This document shows, piece by piece, positions 63,348 to 64,000 of a stretch of DNA of 64,000 nucleotides. This DNA is from Mycobacterium paraffinicum (lineage in GTDB: Bacteria; Actinomycetota; Actinomycetes; Mycobacteriales; Mycobacteriaceae), in assembly GCF_001907675.1 (NCBI RefSeq), contig NZ_MPNT01000003.1:62001-126000 (forward strand). The letters are read 5' to 3'. Numbering within the stretch: the stretch's first letter is position 1; each line of letters begins with the position of its first letter. Position numbers and translations under genes: made by a program. A model generated the notes under the pieces. It saw nothing but the letters and a program-made list of their open reading frames with translations. It ran no database searches and had not been told where the DNA came from.

Positions 63348-64000
63348 CTACTTGGGCGCGAAGCGCTGGCCGGCGTCCAGCCGCAGGCACTGGCCGTTGA
63401 GCATCGGGTTCTCGACGATGGCCGCCACCAGCTTGGCGTACTCGATCGGCCGGCCGAGACGCTTGGGGAAGGCGGCGTCCTTGGTCAGCGCTGACGCGAA
63501 TTCGTCGGGAATCCCCTGTGTCAACCCGGTGGCGAACAGGCTCGGTGCGATCGCGAGCACGCGGATGCCCAGCGAGCCCAGGTCGCGGGCCATGGTCAGG
63601 CACATGCCGGCGATGCCCGCCTTGGCGGCGGTGTAGGCGACCTGCCCGATCTGACCCTCGAAGGCCGCGATCGACGCGGTGTTGATAATGACGCCCCGCT
63701 CTTCGTCCTCGGGCTCGTTCTCGGCCATGTGCGCGGCGGCCAACCGGCTGATGTTGAAGGTGGCGATCAGGTTCAGGTCGATCACGGATTGGAAGGACTC
63801 CAGGTCGTGGGGACCGGACTTGGTCATCGTCCGCTTGGCGATGCCGCCGCCCGCGGTGGTGACGATGACGTGCAGGCCGCCCAGCTTGTCGACGGCGTTC
63901 TGCAGCGTCTCCTCGGTGCCCTTGAAGTCGGTGACATCGACCGGATAGAACGCGCCGCCGATGGCCTCGGCCACCGTCTTGCCGTCGGAACCCTCGCGGT
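63348..64000 (-). CDS. SDR, 3-hydroxyacyl-CoA dehydrogenase-like (5' end cut)
   Basis: C-terminal 217 or so residues of a classical short-chain dehydrogenase, running off the window at its 5' end. It has VTTAGGGIAKRT, catalytic NTASIAAFEGQIGQVAYTAAKAGIAGM (Ser, Tyr, Lys), and PSLFATGLTQGIPDEFASAL. The closing segment MLNGQCLRLDAGQRFAPK resembles type II 3-hydroxyacyl-CoA dehydrogenase (HSD17B10-like) proteins. The GTG at 63974 is internal, since the frame stays open to the edge. It reads toward fadE22 and may be co-regulated with it. Confidence 0.88.
   Translation of the reverse strand, partial: REGSDGKTVAEAIGGAFYPVDVTDFKGTEETLQNAVDKLGGLHVIVTTAGGGIAKRTMTKSGPHDLESFQSVIDLNLIATFNISRLAAAHMAENEPEDEERGVIINTASIAAFEGQIGQVAYTAAKAGIAGMCLTMARDLGSLGIRVLAIAPSLFATGLTQGIPDEFASALTKDAAFPKRLGRPIEYAKLVAAIVENPMLNGQCLRLDAGQRFAPK

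Overview
The window is high-GC actinobacterial DNA from a slow-growing-type, non-tuberculous Mycobacterium that carries carotenoid (pigment) genes. The species cannot be fixed from sequence alone. From about 16 kb to the end, the gene order follows the M. tuberculosis interval Rv3033-Rv3061c as I recall it: hexapeptide acyltransferase, PQQ-type lipoprotein, TB22.2-like protein, two methyltransferases, echA17, Nudix, ABC ATPase, serB2, ctaD, fecB, adhC, nrdF2, a Baeyer-Villiger-type monooxygenase with its TetR, nrdE-nrdI-nrdH, an FMN reductase, a TetR, dinP, an SDR with its TetR, cyp136, a GntR regulator and fadE22. Blocks absent from the M. tuberculosis order interrupt this backbone.

Region 1 (about 1.1-15.9 kb) is a carotenoid island. 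A MarR regulator reads away from a tightly coupled operon: crtE, crtI, crtB, crtYc, crtYd, a methyltransferase, crtU, a Rieske oxygenase and a DUF2784 membrane protein. Two small membrane proteins, a second MarR paralogue, a glycosyltransferase, a type 2 isopentenyl diphosphate isomerase (idi2), TspO and a DNA photolyase follow. The predicted route is GGPP -> phytoene -> lycopene -> beta-carotene -> isorenieratene-type aromatic carotenoid, with the Rieske oxygenase, methyltransferase and glycosyltransferase as candidate tailoring enzymes. A 30-31 bp AT-rich imperfect palindrome occurs twice in front of marR/crtE and once between idi2 and tspO, which would tie the whole island into one regulon. 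The idi2 reading frame is broken by a perfect 23-bp tandem duplication.

Region 2 (16-32.4 kb) is conserved core: envelope lipoproteins, the ctaD-to-Rv3036c minus-strand run with short overlaps, fecB, adhC, an Mrr-like nuclease and nrdF2. Region 3 (32.6-35.6 kb) is a small accessory block holding an SRPBCC-TetR pair, a TetR/SDR divergon and a universal stress protein, each regulatory pair with a clear palindromic operator. Region 4 (35.7-38.1 kb) is the core monooxygenase/TetR pair. Region 5 (38.2-46.9 kb) is an accessory island with an AraC regulator, an alpha/beta hydrolase, a BBE-type FAD oxidase, MmpL/MmpS and a GMC oxidoreductase, placed between the Rv3050c homologue and nrdE.

Region 6 (46.9-64 kb) returns to core order. 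The two class Ib ribonucleotide reductase loci each have a pair of NrdR-like boxes with centres 32 bp apart. Between cyp136 and the GntR gene sit a free-standing LeuA-type regulatory domain preceded by what looks like a leucine/valine attenuator, a tiny glycine-rich lipoprotein and a MEDS-HATPase protein. The window ends in fatty acid or sterol-type beta-oxidation genes: thiolase-like protein plus DUF35 partner, two-domain fadE22, and an SDR cut by the edge. I saw no rRNA, tRNA, CRISPR array, insertion sequence or phage gene.
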